DNA from: Spirodela intermedia
Lineage: Eukaryota > Streptophyta > Magnoliopsida > Alismatales > Araceae
DNA length: 64,000 nucleotides
Reading direction: 5' to 3'
NCBI GenBank assembly: GCA_902729315.2
Contig: LR746264.1
Location: 7,719,878 to 7,783,877, forward strand
Under the pieces are notes generated by a model. It ran no database searches and was not told the DNA's origin. It saw only the letters and a list, made by a program, of their open reading frames with translations. The position numbers and the translations under genes were made by a program. How positions within the stretch are numbered: the stretch's first letter is position 1; the number at the start of each line of letters is the position of its first letter. Positions 50,935 to 62,944 of the stretch are shown one piece after another.

Positions 50935-53811
50935 TCAACGCACAGTGTGAATAAATTACCAAGTGTGGTGGATGTAAACCCTGATAATTCCAACCTAACA
51001 AGAGACTTTCTTCACAGGAGCGGAAAATAAAATTGTAATGCAGGCAAAATATAAATATCTACCTCACGAGCTGCATCAAGCGAATACAAATAAGGCCACC
51101 ACATGAGGACGAATGTAGCCAAGACCACGATAGCCAATTTCATGACTGAAAGAATAGGATTATGACGTCTGAGGCATTTCCCCAGGAGGTGGGCGAAAAA
51201 AGCAGGCGCATAATACGCACTCATCTGTAAGAACCAAAACATGTGGAATACAGTTAGCGATAGCTCTTCATACAAGACTCTACACAACTAAAATCTAAGC
51301 AGTGTCTCCTGAACGTATTTGTATAATCTAGTGTATATTTCTATGTTTACACGGTTACCATTAAAGTCATGAACCAAGAACTGGACAAGATGCTCTGATT
51401 ACTTGATTCGATCAAGCGATTTATTGGGCACATTCATATTTTGGCATTACTTAAAGCAAATGCAACCTTAAGGATAAGAGTTAAGTTGTATCTTTTTACA
51501 GTGGATGCAGCTAGTGATACTTCCAATGCCAAGATATCATCTCCTGCCACAGCGATGGGCAGGCGGGGAATGGTTTTTGGGTAGTCTTGAGTGATGATCA
51601 GCGCTCAGAAAAGCCCAAAGGAGGAGATAAATCATTTGTCTTTTCCAAGCCCAAGATCTACACCAAGAGGAGAGCTTGTGGAAGACGAGATAAGAGTCTG
51701 GTGCTGATGGTGGTTTCAATTTGAAAGGCAAGAGACAGATAATGGACCCAAAGATGAGATGGCCCCGAAGATCTGCTGGCCAATAGTCGTTTTAAGGGAG
51801 AGATGCTAATTGCATGGTGGCGAGAACTGAATATAACTTGAAGGTGGAGGCAGGGAACTCTGGTACAGATATACATGTTTCTAACATGTGTGGGGTCTCC
51901 AAAATCGAGTAAATTCGTTAAAAATTGCAGACCTATGATCTGTCAGAAGTGGAAGGAGGCAGTAGTTCAAAGGCTTTCAGATCTACCTTTTCACTCGTTT
52001 CAAATTCGGAAGATTACAATGAGCAGCCTATAGAAGCCACGATTGGAAATCAAGGACAAAATAATTGCGTTGTTGTCCAAAGCAGTGGTTAGAAAGGTGA
52101 GGAAGAGGAGGCTGTTCTCTTAGGGCATCAAAAGGAATTTGAATGTAGCTCTCCTTAGCAAGCAATTTGCACAACCGAGTAACGTTGAAGGAAATCTATG
52201 GGCCAAGGTCGTGAAGGAAAAACATACAGTAGTCGTCTCACAGGGCATTGTCCTAAGGCGCTCCCTCATGCATACGTTGTCCACAGAAGCAATAATGCTA
52301 CGCCATTGTCAATACAACTTCCAGAGCCTAATCTGAAGCCCTTTCGAAAACAAGAAAAATAAAGAGAATCGGTTGAAATCAGTAAATTTCACTTAGACCG
52401 ATTATAAACCAATCTAGGGCTTCGAGGGGCCATCACACTGACTGCTGCAGGTGGATGAAAATAGAAAGTTGAAAAAATGCCAAGAAACTGGAAGATGCAT
52501 GTCAACATTTTTTTCATAGGGAATTTTTCGTTCTTGGGAGGTTATGAAGTTCTAAATTTCAAAGGCTGGTAAAATATACAAGGGATATCGTAAGTAAAAG
52601 TATGTAATTTCTTGGGAGCAGAGAGGTTTAGATTCTCGTACAGGAGACTGTACTAGATTTTTTTTCTGAATTCGTTTTCTCACTGGTAACATGTGGCATC
52701 TACCTCGCCCTCAAAAATTGTATTTTTTGATGAAAAAGTAAGGATTTAATAGTCTAGCCTCATGCGAAATTGGTGCCTATAGCCTGTGGATAAATATGTG
52801 GCTGTCGTAATTCAATTTTCTACTCATATAGAAGATCATATATAGATAAAATGTATGACGCAAAGAAAGATCTAACAAAACACCGGGAGAAAGAGGCAGA
52901 TAAATACCTGTTTATGGTTAAGGGAAAGACAGAAAAGAAAAGAGCCCAGAAGCTCACGGCCAGAGAGGATGGCTGCCACGGCTCCGATCATGAATCCAAG
53001 GCTAATGCAATTGTACTGAGAAAATAAGTTGCAGTGCGTCATAAATAAGTCCGAATGGAACTCGCAGACACTGTACAACGACAGGGGAGCATCTCTGCCT
53101 GCTCACAAACCTGAAAATGTCCATGATCGATTAAAATCAGACACGGATTAAGGAGGATCATGGCAAGCAGCCACTCGTGAGTCACGGAGCCATCTCCTCT
53201 GCCTCTGCGGATCCGGCGACCAAAATAGATAAACACAAAGCAAAGCGCGGCCGGGAAAAATACGAGAAGATCCGACGACAGAACCGTCCATCTCATCAGC
53301 AGCTTCCTGATTCAATAGAAAGAAACAATAAGCATCGAAGAATGGGGAACGCGCGGAGAAAAAGGAGAGGAAGCGGGACGGAATAGGGTGAAGGGCGGTG
53401 CACTTACGACTTGGAGGATTCGAAGCCGCGCGAGAGGAACAGGGCGACGGAATCCGGAACGAAGGGTTGGAGGAAGAGGCGCCCGTGGACGTAGCTCTGG
53501 TAAGCAGTGAGCGGCGGGTAGTCCAGCCCCCAGTAGGCGAGATCGTTGGACGAGGTGTTGCGGTACCACTCGGAAGGGGGAGTGTGGATAGTAATCTCCA
53601 TCCAATGCCGCTGGGCTTCGTAGTCGCCGTACATCGGCGGGCGGCGCCGCCCAGAGTACGGCCCTAGCGCCACGAGCACTCGCACCAGCAGCGCGAATAG
53701 AGAGACGGCGAGAATACGCACCATGGAGGTGCTCGCCGCCCCGAAGAAATACGGAGGGCGCTCCTCTTCCACCTCCCCCGCCGTGGGGCTCTCCTTCCTT
53801 CTCCTCCCCAT
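49943..53811 (-). CDS. ALG6: Dolichyl-P-Glc:Man9GlcNAc2-PP-dolichol alpha-1,3-glucosyltransferase (ALG6)
   Basis: Adds the first glucose to the lipid-linked N-glycan precursor in the ER lumen, from dolichyl-phosphate glucose (GT57 family). Six exons on the minus strand: 53811-53408, 53306-53111, 53015-52908, 51224-51063, 50743-50491, 50388-49943. Total 1569 nt, 522 aa, close to the usual family length. Key segment: MYGDYEAQRHWMEIT, SEWYRNTSSNDLAYWGLDYPPLTAY (luminal loop 1, near residue 50-90), then many hydrophobic helices (LLVFFPAALCFVFIYF, LAIVVLATFVLMWW) and SRLAPFERGIYEDYVANFWC. ALG6 is preferred over ALG8 because of this loop wording. The start at 53811 (MGRRRKES) is chosen; an in-frame ATG at 53868 would add 19 residues. 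It is convergent with RLK4, the stops being 124 bases apart. Intron 3 is 1.7 kb with a LINE remnant. Confidence 0.93.
50827..50935. repeat. GA and GATA microsatellites in ALG6 intron 4
   Basis: Two GA runs and a GATA run (agatagatagat) between 50827 and 50935, inside the intron 50744-51062. Spliced out; no coding effect expected. Confidence 0.9.
51480..52330 (+). pseudogene. Probable LINE (non-LTR) remnant in ALG6 intron 3
   Basis: The + strand reading at 52136-52230, 'NLNVALLSKQFAQPSN..NLWAKVVKEKH', resembles the C-terminal region of plant LINE reverse transcriptases, which typically read 'N-x-A-L-L-A-K-Q-x-W-R ... L-W-x-x-V-L-K-x-K-Y'. Upstream sequence (51490-51870) has fragmentary open frames but nothing I can assign. 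It is antisense to ALG6 and explains the large size of this intron. The boundaries are approximate. Confidence 0.5.
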
Positions 53812-53868
53812 CCCTGTGACGCTCGATCTGCTACTCTCCCTCTCCACAACGATCTGGTTCCCCCTCAC

Positions 53869-54518
53869 CTTAGAGGGAGGACCACTTCGAGTAGGGTGCT
53901 CTACTGGGCTGGGCCAGCACCCAGCTTAGTCCGGCGGCCCAATATTCATTTAACTAGAACAAAGCCTATTAATCTCGTCATAACGTCCAATTACTGCTTT
54001 AAAATTGTGGTATGACACGAAATGACCCGATTCCTGACATGACCGTTGACCAAGAACCACTAACACAGAAGAACCGGCGCACTGAGGACTGATCGATGGT
54101 TCGATTTCAGTCTGGTGATGAAAGAATCAAGAAGAGAAGCACCGGGGAAGAAGGGGCCGAGAAAAGTCAAAAGAAGGGGCCAAAAAGACCGATCTTTGAC
54201 CCAATGGGCTGCGACCCACTTGAGGAGCCACATACAGCAATCATCTGATCCTATGAAACAAGAAAAAAAGGGTGATTTACCTGCGGGGATTGACTTATGC
54301 CAACATCTCCTGGTCCATCTGGATGTGTTGGCACCCCGTTTCATGGCAAGGATTTCCTCTGCGCAGAGCCTGATTCGTCAGCCTGGGTCTTTATTTCCGA
54401 TGAATGTCAGTAATCTGGTCGTCAAACCTCTTGAGCCGTCCGATTGGGGTTCTTCTCTCTTCCCCCATCCATTAACACACATGAAATGATCTCAAAATCT
54501 AGGGTTCTTCATCGGGCG
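53869..54518 (-). promoter_or_regulatory. Spacer between GAUT7 stop and ALG6 start
   Basis: About 650 bases holding the GAUT7 3' untranslated region and the ALG6 promoter region, both genes reading leftwards. No gene seen. The part 53905-54250 is also present, decayed, at 37750-38085 beside the ALG6 pseudogene, so the duplication reached at least this far. Confidence 0.6.
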
Positions 54519-57500
54519 TCATCGGTTCACATTGCACTCGTCCATGAACTGGTCCTGCTGTGTCAGGTAGTTTCTCCAGTACGTTTTGTACTGGGGAATC
54601 CCGAGTTCTAACCAGGGCTTCATGTTCCCATTATAGTGCAGGATGGCGGCCTTCTGAATGGCGTCTCTGCTGACCGCGTAGTTGGTGCCCAGCCCTGACA
54701 AGACCCAGGAATCATCCAACACGTAGATGAGATCCTGAGAAGCAAGCAAGCTCGAAGGTAGGGCGGCAGTTCTCCATGACGTATGGGTTGTCTCTTGCGA
54801 CTTCATATGCTGGAAGAACACATTATATGAAGTGTGAGAAATGAATAAATTCGTTGGAATTTGTTTCATGATGAACATTGGTAAAGTGGATTTTACTTCT
54901 TCTAATGCACAAAAGCATTAAAGATTTGTATAACATGAAGTTTTTTTCTTGAAAATCACATAAAATTCATAGAAAGTTGATGCTGAAATTTCAATAAAAA
55001 AATGATTACAAGGAAAAACGAGTGTAAAAGCAGGAAAAAACTGCATCTGGCACATAATAGAACTAAAGTAATCTGATTGTAATGAAGATCTGAAGAGCTC
55101 TTTAAAGATGTTTATCGCCAACCCAAAGTTATACATAGTCAACTAAGAGGTTAATTTTTTTTTACCTACGTTTCATGAAACTTAAAGAACATCACGCGGC
55201 ATTAGCAGTAATCAGTTTTCGTGTCACCCTCTCCTTCACTCAATCAATCACCAACTCGCGCATCTTGGTAGAGTAAGAGAATATACACTTCACCGATTCC
55301 CACCAGGTGTTTAGGGACGAAAACGCATGAATATTGAAAGCTTTTCAGGGAATAAGAGCGGTTTTAGGTTTTCAACTATGTGAGACAAGGACATGATTAA
55401 TTAATATTTCGCAACTAAAAAAGGAACAGCTCACCTGCTCATCTTCACGTCGACAGTGAACGAGCACATTGAAGTACACCCCCACAGTCATTAGTAAGAA
55501 GATTCATAATCAGAGGGTATTCAAGAAGGGGTAAAAGCTGCATTACCTTGCTGAGAAGCTTCTGGTAAGTTCCAGTGACATTAAGGTTCCTCCACTGATC
55601 TAGGTCTACTACGTTTAGGCCAAACAGCCAGAGACACGCTTCTTTGTCGTAGTCTTCTTCACCCAAGTAACTTTCCAGGTGACCTAATCGCAACTCACAG
55701 AATTCTACAGCACCAATCGCCTTTTCCTTCAAGTCAAGGTTCCATAAAGGTGATAAATCACGCTGAACAACAACAGCATCGTCCAAAACTACTATCCTTT
55801 TAAGATTCTTGAATATATCAGGAAGAAGAAAGTATGCATGACTGGGAGTTGAGATATATTCAGTTCTTCTATCCACAAGAGATGGTTGATCAACACTTCG
55901 AACTGAAATTCGGAACTCCTCGGACAATGAAAGGTGTGGCTGCATACCCAACTGGGAGTTATTCAGAAAGTAATAGTAATCCTCAATATCTGTAACATGA
56001 ATCAATGCCTTCTTGTAAACATTTCTTGAAAACCACATTTTCATGGAAAAGAAATTCTGACTGTCGGTGAGCAGATGGAAAACCAAAGTCTCACTTTCCT
56101 GTAGATACAAAAGAAACTATGTCAAGATATTGGCTTAGAAATATGTGTAGTGTGCTCTTTGGCCAAAAAAGAATTCTAACCTTGGCATTCATCACTGTTG
56201 AGTTAATAGCAACAGCAGATGCAAGTATGTTACTCGAAAAAATAACATAATGTTGAAGGGCAGGGTTAGCAAGCCTTTCGGAATGTACATCCTCCATATC
56301 AAACAAAGGAGAATTGAAATATTCAACCGTTAATCTCAACGATAGACAGTGGAGACTCTTGGACATTGTCTGAACACCAAGGTGGTAAAGAAATGCACTC
56401 TGCCTCCTATGAAAGTGCGCTTCATCTTCTGTCAAGTCAAGGATTTGTTGCAGTTTCTTGTTAACATTAACGCAACCAAGGTGGAAAGATTTGACTCTGC
56501 CAATGATGACTTCCATACTATGTACTTTCTTCTCAACGCTGGAAAAAGAAAATAAAAAATATTAGTATTTCCTCTAACAAAGAATAGAACCATGATTCTA
56601 ACCCACTTGTGTTTCATGTTTAACGTCAGGAAATGTGTCAACAGATTACTAAAAACCAGTATGTAACCACACTAACAAAGATCATTTCAAAAAAGAAACC
56701 AATAAAATGCTAAGATATCATATACTTTCTAAATTCGAATTCTTCTCAGGAAAAGAAATTTATACACTCAGTGATAAAGCATGTAACCACACTCGGCTTA
56801 ATCTTATACCGAACGGCAGATCATTTCCCGAGAAACTAAATGCCAATGTCACACGTCATCAACAAAAAAAAAAACGGGCATGCAAAACACATGCAATTAA
56901 ACATGAGAAAATTGACCTCATGACTACCCAAGCCTCCTGCATAAAAACTCTAGAAAGATTGAAAAAATGGAAAGTTCAGCATTTCCATCTGGCCCCTAAC
57001 GCTGTTGAATAATAAAAGAATTCAAAAATTCAGTTTCACAGCCAATCATAGACCACTTCGAAGGAGATTCATATTAAGACTGCTAAAGTATTGGCATCAT
57101 AAAATTACGACAGCAAAGATAGAATATCTCTCTATGACGCCATTTTCTACGTCAGAATAAAACTTCGCTCAAGTCACGTCGAGGCATAAAATTGGTGGGA
57201 AAAGTAGCATATATTTCATCGAGCAGGCACTGTCCCTAACAATCAGGTAGCGACTCCGCTGACTGGACTGCAGGCCAACACCACAGGAAGGAAACCAGTC
57301 TAACTACATCCAGGGGTAGTTCATCAAAAGCAGGGGACACAAATTTAAGTAATACCAGACAAAGACAGCAGACCTGGACTGTCTGTGTGCAGTGTGAGAT
57401 TTTATGCAGATGGCAGGGCAGTGCAAACAACATTCCCCACCACAAACCAAACAAATAATCTGCAGATTATTCCAAATATGATTCAAAAAGAATCGCCTAT

Positions 57501-60500
57501 ATAATCCCGAATCAAAAGAGAGGGGATTAACCTGTGTCTAATTGACCAATCCAGACGGAAAGCTGTGGGCAATATTCCCATCATGTTTAATATAATTTTG
57601 AAACACCTTTTAATATAAATACCGGCGTGTCCATAGGTTTGTTGAACATGATGATAACTGAAGTTTCTATCCCCAAATTTCGAGATTTTTTAAGATCTTA
57701 AAAGTAAATAACCTTTGACGAGGACTCGAAAATACATATATAGGCGTTGAAAACTAAAAACGCACAATATGAACATGACAAAAGTTGCAGGTAAAATCAG
57801 CCATAATCTTCTCCTCATTTAAACAAACCAGACGATAAGGTATTAAATGTTTACTGGGAATACTAAGTAGTATCATATAAACGCGATTCTCCACATGAAC
57901 AATACTAGTGTTTCTTATCTTGTCAATTCCGTCTTTAAACCTATTATTTGGCTACCATATTTTGGTACAGGTTGGATGTATCAACAAATTTACTGAGAAT
58001 TCAGCTAAAGCAGCGCATGATTACAAGTGAAATCGTTCAAGAGAACGGAGAAAATAGATTTCGACACAAAGATCTCATAAACGCAAATATATTTTGACAC
58101 TACAGACGGACATCTCCCTCTTATGAGATCAGTGCATGTCAATACAGGTGAGAACCAAATGTCAATAACATCATGTTGGTCATGATCAAAACTTTTTAAA
58201 GCGAGCATACGACCCTAGAAGGTTTCGAACATTCATAGGTGTTGGCGCATAGTTGATTTAAATTGTAACAAGCGACAAATGAGTCAAACTAATCCGACTA
58301 AATTTTATAGCATTCCGAGTCTTGATATGATAGGGAGTTAACATCATAAAGGAAAACAGCAAACGCACAACATTCCTGCAAAAATGCCCCACTTGCTGCT
58401 GCCAGAAGGGGATCATCTACACAGCATGACACAAAGTGACAGAGTAAATTGTAAAAAAACCCCATATGAAGCTGATGCAATATGAGATCAAGCTACCCAC
58501 AACTCAAGAAATCATAATTCGTACCGAATTCAGAACATTTCTCGTCTGATACAATGTCATATTTCAAAATATTTCCGACACAAACCTTGATGACAGGCGT
58601 TAGATAATTTCAGAAATAAAATAAATAACAAGCAGACAAACTCAACCCAGGCCGGCTTGCATTGAAGATAAAATGGTTCAGCACCTCGCCATGTAAGTTT
58701 TCTTTTTAAACAACAGAAAAGATGTGAACCTGAGATGTATATTACAAATATCCATATGAATGAAGAGTGAAGGTAGATATCATACAGAAGAAATATAGAA
58801 ATTATTGTTCGGTTCACTCAGAAAAAAGAGAAAATAAAAAGCAAAGGAGGGCAGAATAAAAAGGTTGAAATTACTTACTTGATGGGAAGGTCTGCATCTA
58901 CCAGAGCGTCACTAAGCATTCGTTCATGATCTTGAATATTCTGCCTCAGTTCAAGAGACAACTTCTCTTGAGAGTGAAGCTTAGCAATACTTGGGTAGTA
59001 AGACCTCGCCACAAAAAGCTGGTCTTTCATTTTCTTCACCAAGGAATCCTGCATTTTCTCCTTATATTCCACAGACCATAGGCAGTAGCTTCCAAATTCG
59101 AGCTGACATGTTTGTTCAGTTTCATCCCCAGAAGCAGTAGTTTCTAAATGTGCTGTTGCACTGGTACTTATAATTCTCTGACCAGGTGTGTCAATCTGCT
59201 ATAAATTTATAGAAAAGTGAGAACAAAAGAGCAGTAGAATCGGTCATTTTCTGCATAATTCCCATTAAACATCAGGACAAGAAGGTCCAGATGATTGGGT
59301 TTTGGGGGAAAAAAAACGTCCTAGTACAACAAAGTACATTTATTCAACAGTTGAAAGGAATTGCACTGCATCATAAGAACTAACTAAAGTTCTCAGAGAA
59401 GCATCGTGCTCAAAATAAATCCTCATAGATTTTAGTCATCCATTCATTAACTGAAAAAGGATGTTTACCTTTTCTTTGGTAGCAAGTGGTCTCTGCGCAA
59501 CTGTTTTAGATGTAGGCACAGCTGCGTTGAAAAAAGAAATGACGAAAAAAATTGATCATAAGTTATGAACAGCATTTAAGGACAACAGTTGGCTTTCAAG
59601 AGTCTTAGGGCGGCTTAAAACGTCCAAGTCACAAACCTTCCGAACCGGAGTCTTTTGGTAGAGAAGAAACGATGAAGCTTTTACTGGCGTTATTTCCACT
59701 AGAACCCTCCCTTTGCAAATTTTCATCACTCATCTTCGGAACATCTTCATCATCCTAGAACACAGTAATTGAAATTATACTGGGTAATCAAAATCCGAAC
59801 TGATCACATAAAAACCAGCGTTAGTGAGAATGAAGATTATGTACTGGTTATGATGCATCAAGAGCAAACTTCGGAACCTATGAAGATTGGGTACTTGATT
59901 GCAGATAAAAATTATCCTCTGGCTTATTTTTCAAATAAAAAAATTATTTACAGTTTCTTCTGGTTTCAACAATATCTCGTTAAATTAGTACGTTCCCTAG
60001 GTAGGTACAGGGAAGAAAACAGATATCGTCTGCTGCATGTATAAAATCCAAGTAAATAAATAATAACGAGATAGAAAACCTTAGAGATCGATGGCCCAAA
60101 TCTTCTAATAAGATTCTCCACAACTCTTGTCTGATCGTCCTGCATGAGATTCACAAAAGCACAATGGATGTGATTATTTGAAAAATATAAATGTTCAATA
60201 TTTAAGCAGCTTTATCTTCATGTTTTAAGATGCATTTAAATGTAGTCCAGCAAAAGAGATCACTAGTGTGATATTATCTAATCGAAAGGAAAGGACTCGA
60301 AAAGGAAAGGGAGAAACCTCTCCAGGATTACGATCATCTTTGGGGGCGGCCTTCTCAAATCTTCCTAAGGGAGAATTCTAGTCCAGTCAAAATTAATGCA
60401 AGTAAGTACCAAAATAAAATCATTAAACACAAATTCGATTCATAAACAGAAAAAAGTAACTGACCAAAGATGAAGTGTCGTCACTTAGGTACCCTGCAAA

Positions 60501-61089
60501 GACAGGCAAGATACCGTTAGAGATTTCCTAGTTTAAAATTGCGAAAAAAGATGGGAAGATATGAAAAGTGACATCATCCAAGATGACGATTAGAAACCAA
60601 CAACAAGAAATGAAACTAAAATAGTCTGAATTTACTTCTGGAAAAACAAGTCGGAGAAAAAACGGATCTCTAAAATTCGGCCAACGAGAAGCAGAGGACA
60701 GCATATCTTGTGGTAGTAACGACGAGGCAACCCTGTTCACTGACTGTCCTCTGTCGACATACAGTAACGATATCAAACGCGAAAATGGAGGGACCTCTGT
60801 CGACATACAGTAACGAGCACTCTAAAACAGGACCCTAACCAGATTTGGTTGCCGCAGAAAACAATCCGTGCAGAAAGGATGTAGATCTGCCATTGAGGAT
60901 CGCAGGGTTCTCCTTGACGGAGTAACAAATTATCGGGTTTCCTAGCGTACCGTAGGGAAAGCGGTTGTGGAGGCCGAGAAGGAACGCTAGTGGGACGAGC
61001 AGCGAGAAGACGACCAGGGCGACAACCGCCAATGCGAAGCCCTTCCACCTCCTCTTCCCCGGGGGAGAGGAAGCGACAAAGCCCCTCAT
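54519..61089 (-). CDS. GAUT7: GAUT7, galacturonosyltransferase-family subunit of homogalacturonan synthase
   Basis: Golgi type II membrane protein (GT8 family). In Arabidopsis, GAUT7 anchors GAUT1 in the homogalacturonan (pectin) synthase complex. Ten exons: 61089-60951, 60493-60465, 60377-60318, 60139-60080, 59754-59637, 59521-59469, 59198-58879, 56538-56181, 56098-55547, 54809-54519. Total 1980 nt, 659 aa. The N-terminus has a short basic tail (GKRRWKG) and one membrane helix (FALAVVALVVFSLLVPLAFLLG). A low-complexity acidic stem follows, then the diagnostic LEFGSYCLWSVEYKEKM, QILDLTEDEAHFHRRQSAFLYHL, SKSLHCLSLRLTVEYF, and the GT8 core. The DxD region reads VLDDAVVVQRD, where I would expect DDD. 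The end is LHYNGNMKPWLELGIPQYKTYWRNYL and CNVNR. Exon sizes 29-60 nt in the stem are small but keep frame. Intron 7 is 2.3 kb. Confidence 0.92.
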
Positions 61090-61500
61090 CTCCTGCTCTC
61101 CTCCCTTTTATCCGCTTTTACTCGCCTCGTCAACCTCGCTCCCTTCATCCGCACGCTGACCCCATGCATCACCCTGAACTCGCGCAGACACGATGCTCCA
61201 GCTTCCCTCGTCTCTCCCACTCCGCTTCCTCCCCCGCCCTTCTCTACCCTCTTCACCACTCCAGAGCCAGTGAAGAAAAAGCCTCGACGAGAAGATCAGG
61301 GGTGGGGGAGGAAAGAAGAAGGAAGAGTGAGTTTAGAGAGAGAGAGGACTGAGACAGAGAGAGAGACAGAGAGAAAGAGAGTTGGCGACGAGGCGGGGAT
61401 CAGAGGTTGTGTTGCAAGAAAAGGGTGGAACGGAGGGTACAAATAATACGAATCTTAACTGAATAAATTGCTCAGTGATTTCAGTTGATTATTCCATTAA
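61090..61500 (-). promoter_or_regulatory. 5' untranslated/promoter region of GAUT7
   Basis: GC-rich with CT-rich sequence on the gene strand, including a GA microsatellite on the + strand at 61336-61382. No competing gene. Transcription presumably starts within about 300 bases of the ATG at 61089. Confidence 0.5.
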
Positions 61501-62944
61501 TAATAATTAAACATTAATCGGTGTTGTACTGTTCCTCATAAGCCCCACTCATTTTGCATGATTACAAAAAATCCCTTACACTGCTCGAAATTCGTTCCGC
61601 TGGGAATATCTGCATTAATTAAATCAGGAATCTGGTTGGAGAGAATACGATCCGCCGACCGTTGAGATTTGGTCCACCTGGCTATGTCGGTGGTGCGTGA
61701 TGGACAGTTGAGATGACCCAATCGCCCAGAGGCCGTAGTACGCGTGGGAACATCTACACCGGTCGATGCCATGGACCTGTGATTCGACAGTAACCCACCC
61801 GGGACTATTACACAGAGGGACCTGAGAAAAATACGATTCTGCTAAAAACCCTCCTATTAAAAGATCGTGTTCGAGCGCACGTGACCAATCAGGGGGGTTA
61901 TTCGAAAAATCCACGCCGGAGAAGAAGCCCTCTCTTCTTCCTCTTCCTCTTCCTCTTCCTCTTCCTCTTCCTCTTCTTCCGCGGCGGCGATAAGAGCGGC
62001 GCCGCCGTTCCTTCTCGTCGACGCTGCGCCGGAGACTTTCACAAGGATGAGCACGAGAAAGTAAAGAGAAGGGCACCGGCGTCATGGAATGGGGGCCCAG
62101 CCGATGTTAGGGAACGGAGAGAATTGCCCGCGGAAGCCGATTAATCCCGGCCATGAAGCACTTGCCGGGTTGTGTTGAAGTCACTGTGAGACGACTGAAG
62201 GTAAGAAGCCTCGCCGGTGGACTAACAGAGAACCGAAAAGCCTCGTCGGCAAAGCCCCCGCTGGACCAACGAAACGACGAGGCAACCCTGTTCTAAGTTC
62301 ATTGCGACAATATGCAAGAATCATTTGAAGACATCTTTATGTGAGAAGGAAAACTCACTGTAAGAGGAGGTCAGCAGCTGATGGATCCCATGCGTGGCGC
62401 GAGCAGGGTGCAGAAAGCAGGTTAGCACGGAGATTCACAGAGCGTCGCAGGCTCAACGACGATGCGGCAAACGGCAGCAATACCGCAAATGCACTGCAGA
62501 AGCATAAGAGCAGCGGAGGGAGAATTCCCAAGAAGATGCAGCCGAATGCAGTCAGTGATCAATGCAGATGTTTTGAATATTATGGCCAAATATGATCGAC
62601 AATATCTGAGTTTCCCTTCTCTTTTCTCGAACTATCTGAGTACCCATAGTTTTATCCGGAACTAGCATCGGGTGATAGCCATGGAGGACCGTACTGAAGA
62701 TGACAAGGGCATTGCGCGTCTCACTCACAAAAAATTAACCTCTTCACAATCCCCTGATAGATGTTATAGAATAACAGGAGCATGCAATCTGCAAAACTTG
62801 CCGCATGGCCTGTTCTGCTTATCAGATTCAGGCTAAAACAAAACAGCTTAGGAAATTATTTTATCAACTTTTTTCTCATTCACTAGAGGATGCAAAGAAT
62901 ATTATGAGTATGTAACTATGATTCGATGTATCTACCTTATGTCT
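61501..62944. other. Intergenic region between GAUT7 and PPR gene
   Basis: No gene supported. It has a CTTCCT microsatellite at 61936-61980, which creates false Arg-Gly- and Glu-rich readings on the minus strand. A GC-rich area at 62000-62560 has short + strand open frames (one of 84 codons from 62341, basic and unlike anything I know). The 3' untranslated region of the PPR gene would fall at its right end (about 62700-62944). Confidence 0.5.
61936..61980. repeat. CTTCCT hexanucleotide microsatellite
   Basis: About seven perfect to near-perfect TTCCTC units on the + strand in the GAUT7/PPR spacer. Confidence 0.9.

Noticed and set aside
61624-62085. Arg-Gly-rich minus-strand protein of 153 codons
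   Set aside because: The RG and E repeats come from the CTTCCT microsatellite at 61936-61980; no conserved segment either side.
62341-62665. Possible small + strand gene upstream of the PPR gene
   Set aside because: Basic 84-codon reading without recognisable motif, clear splice context or homologue in the window; too weak to call.
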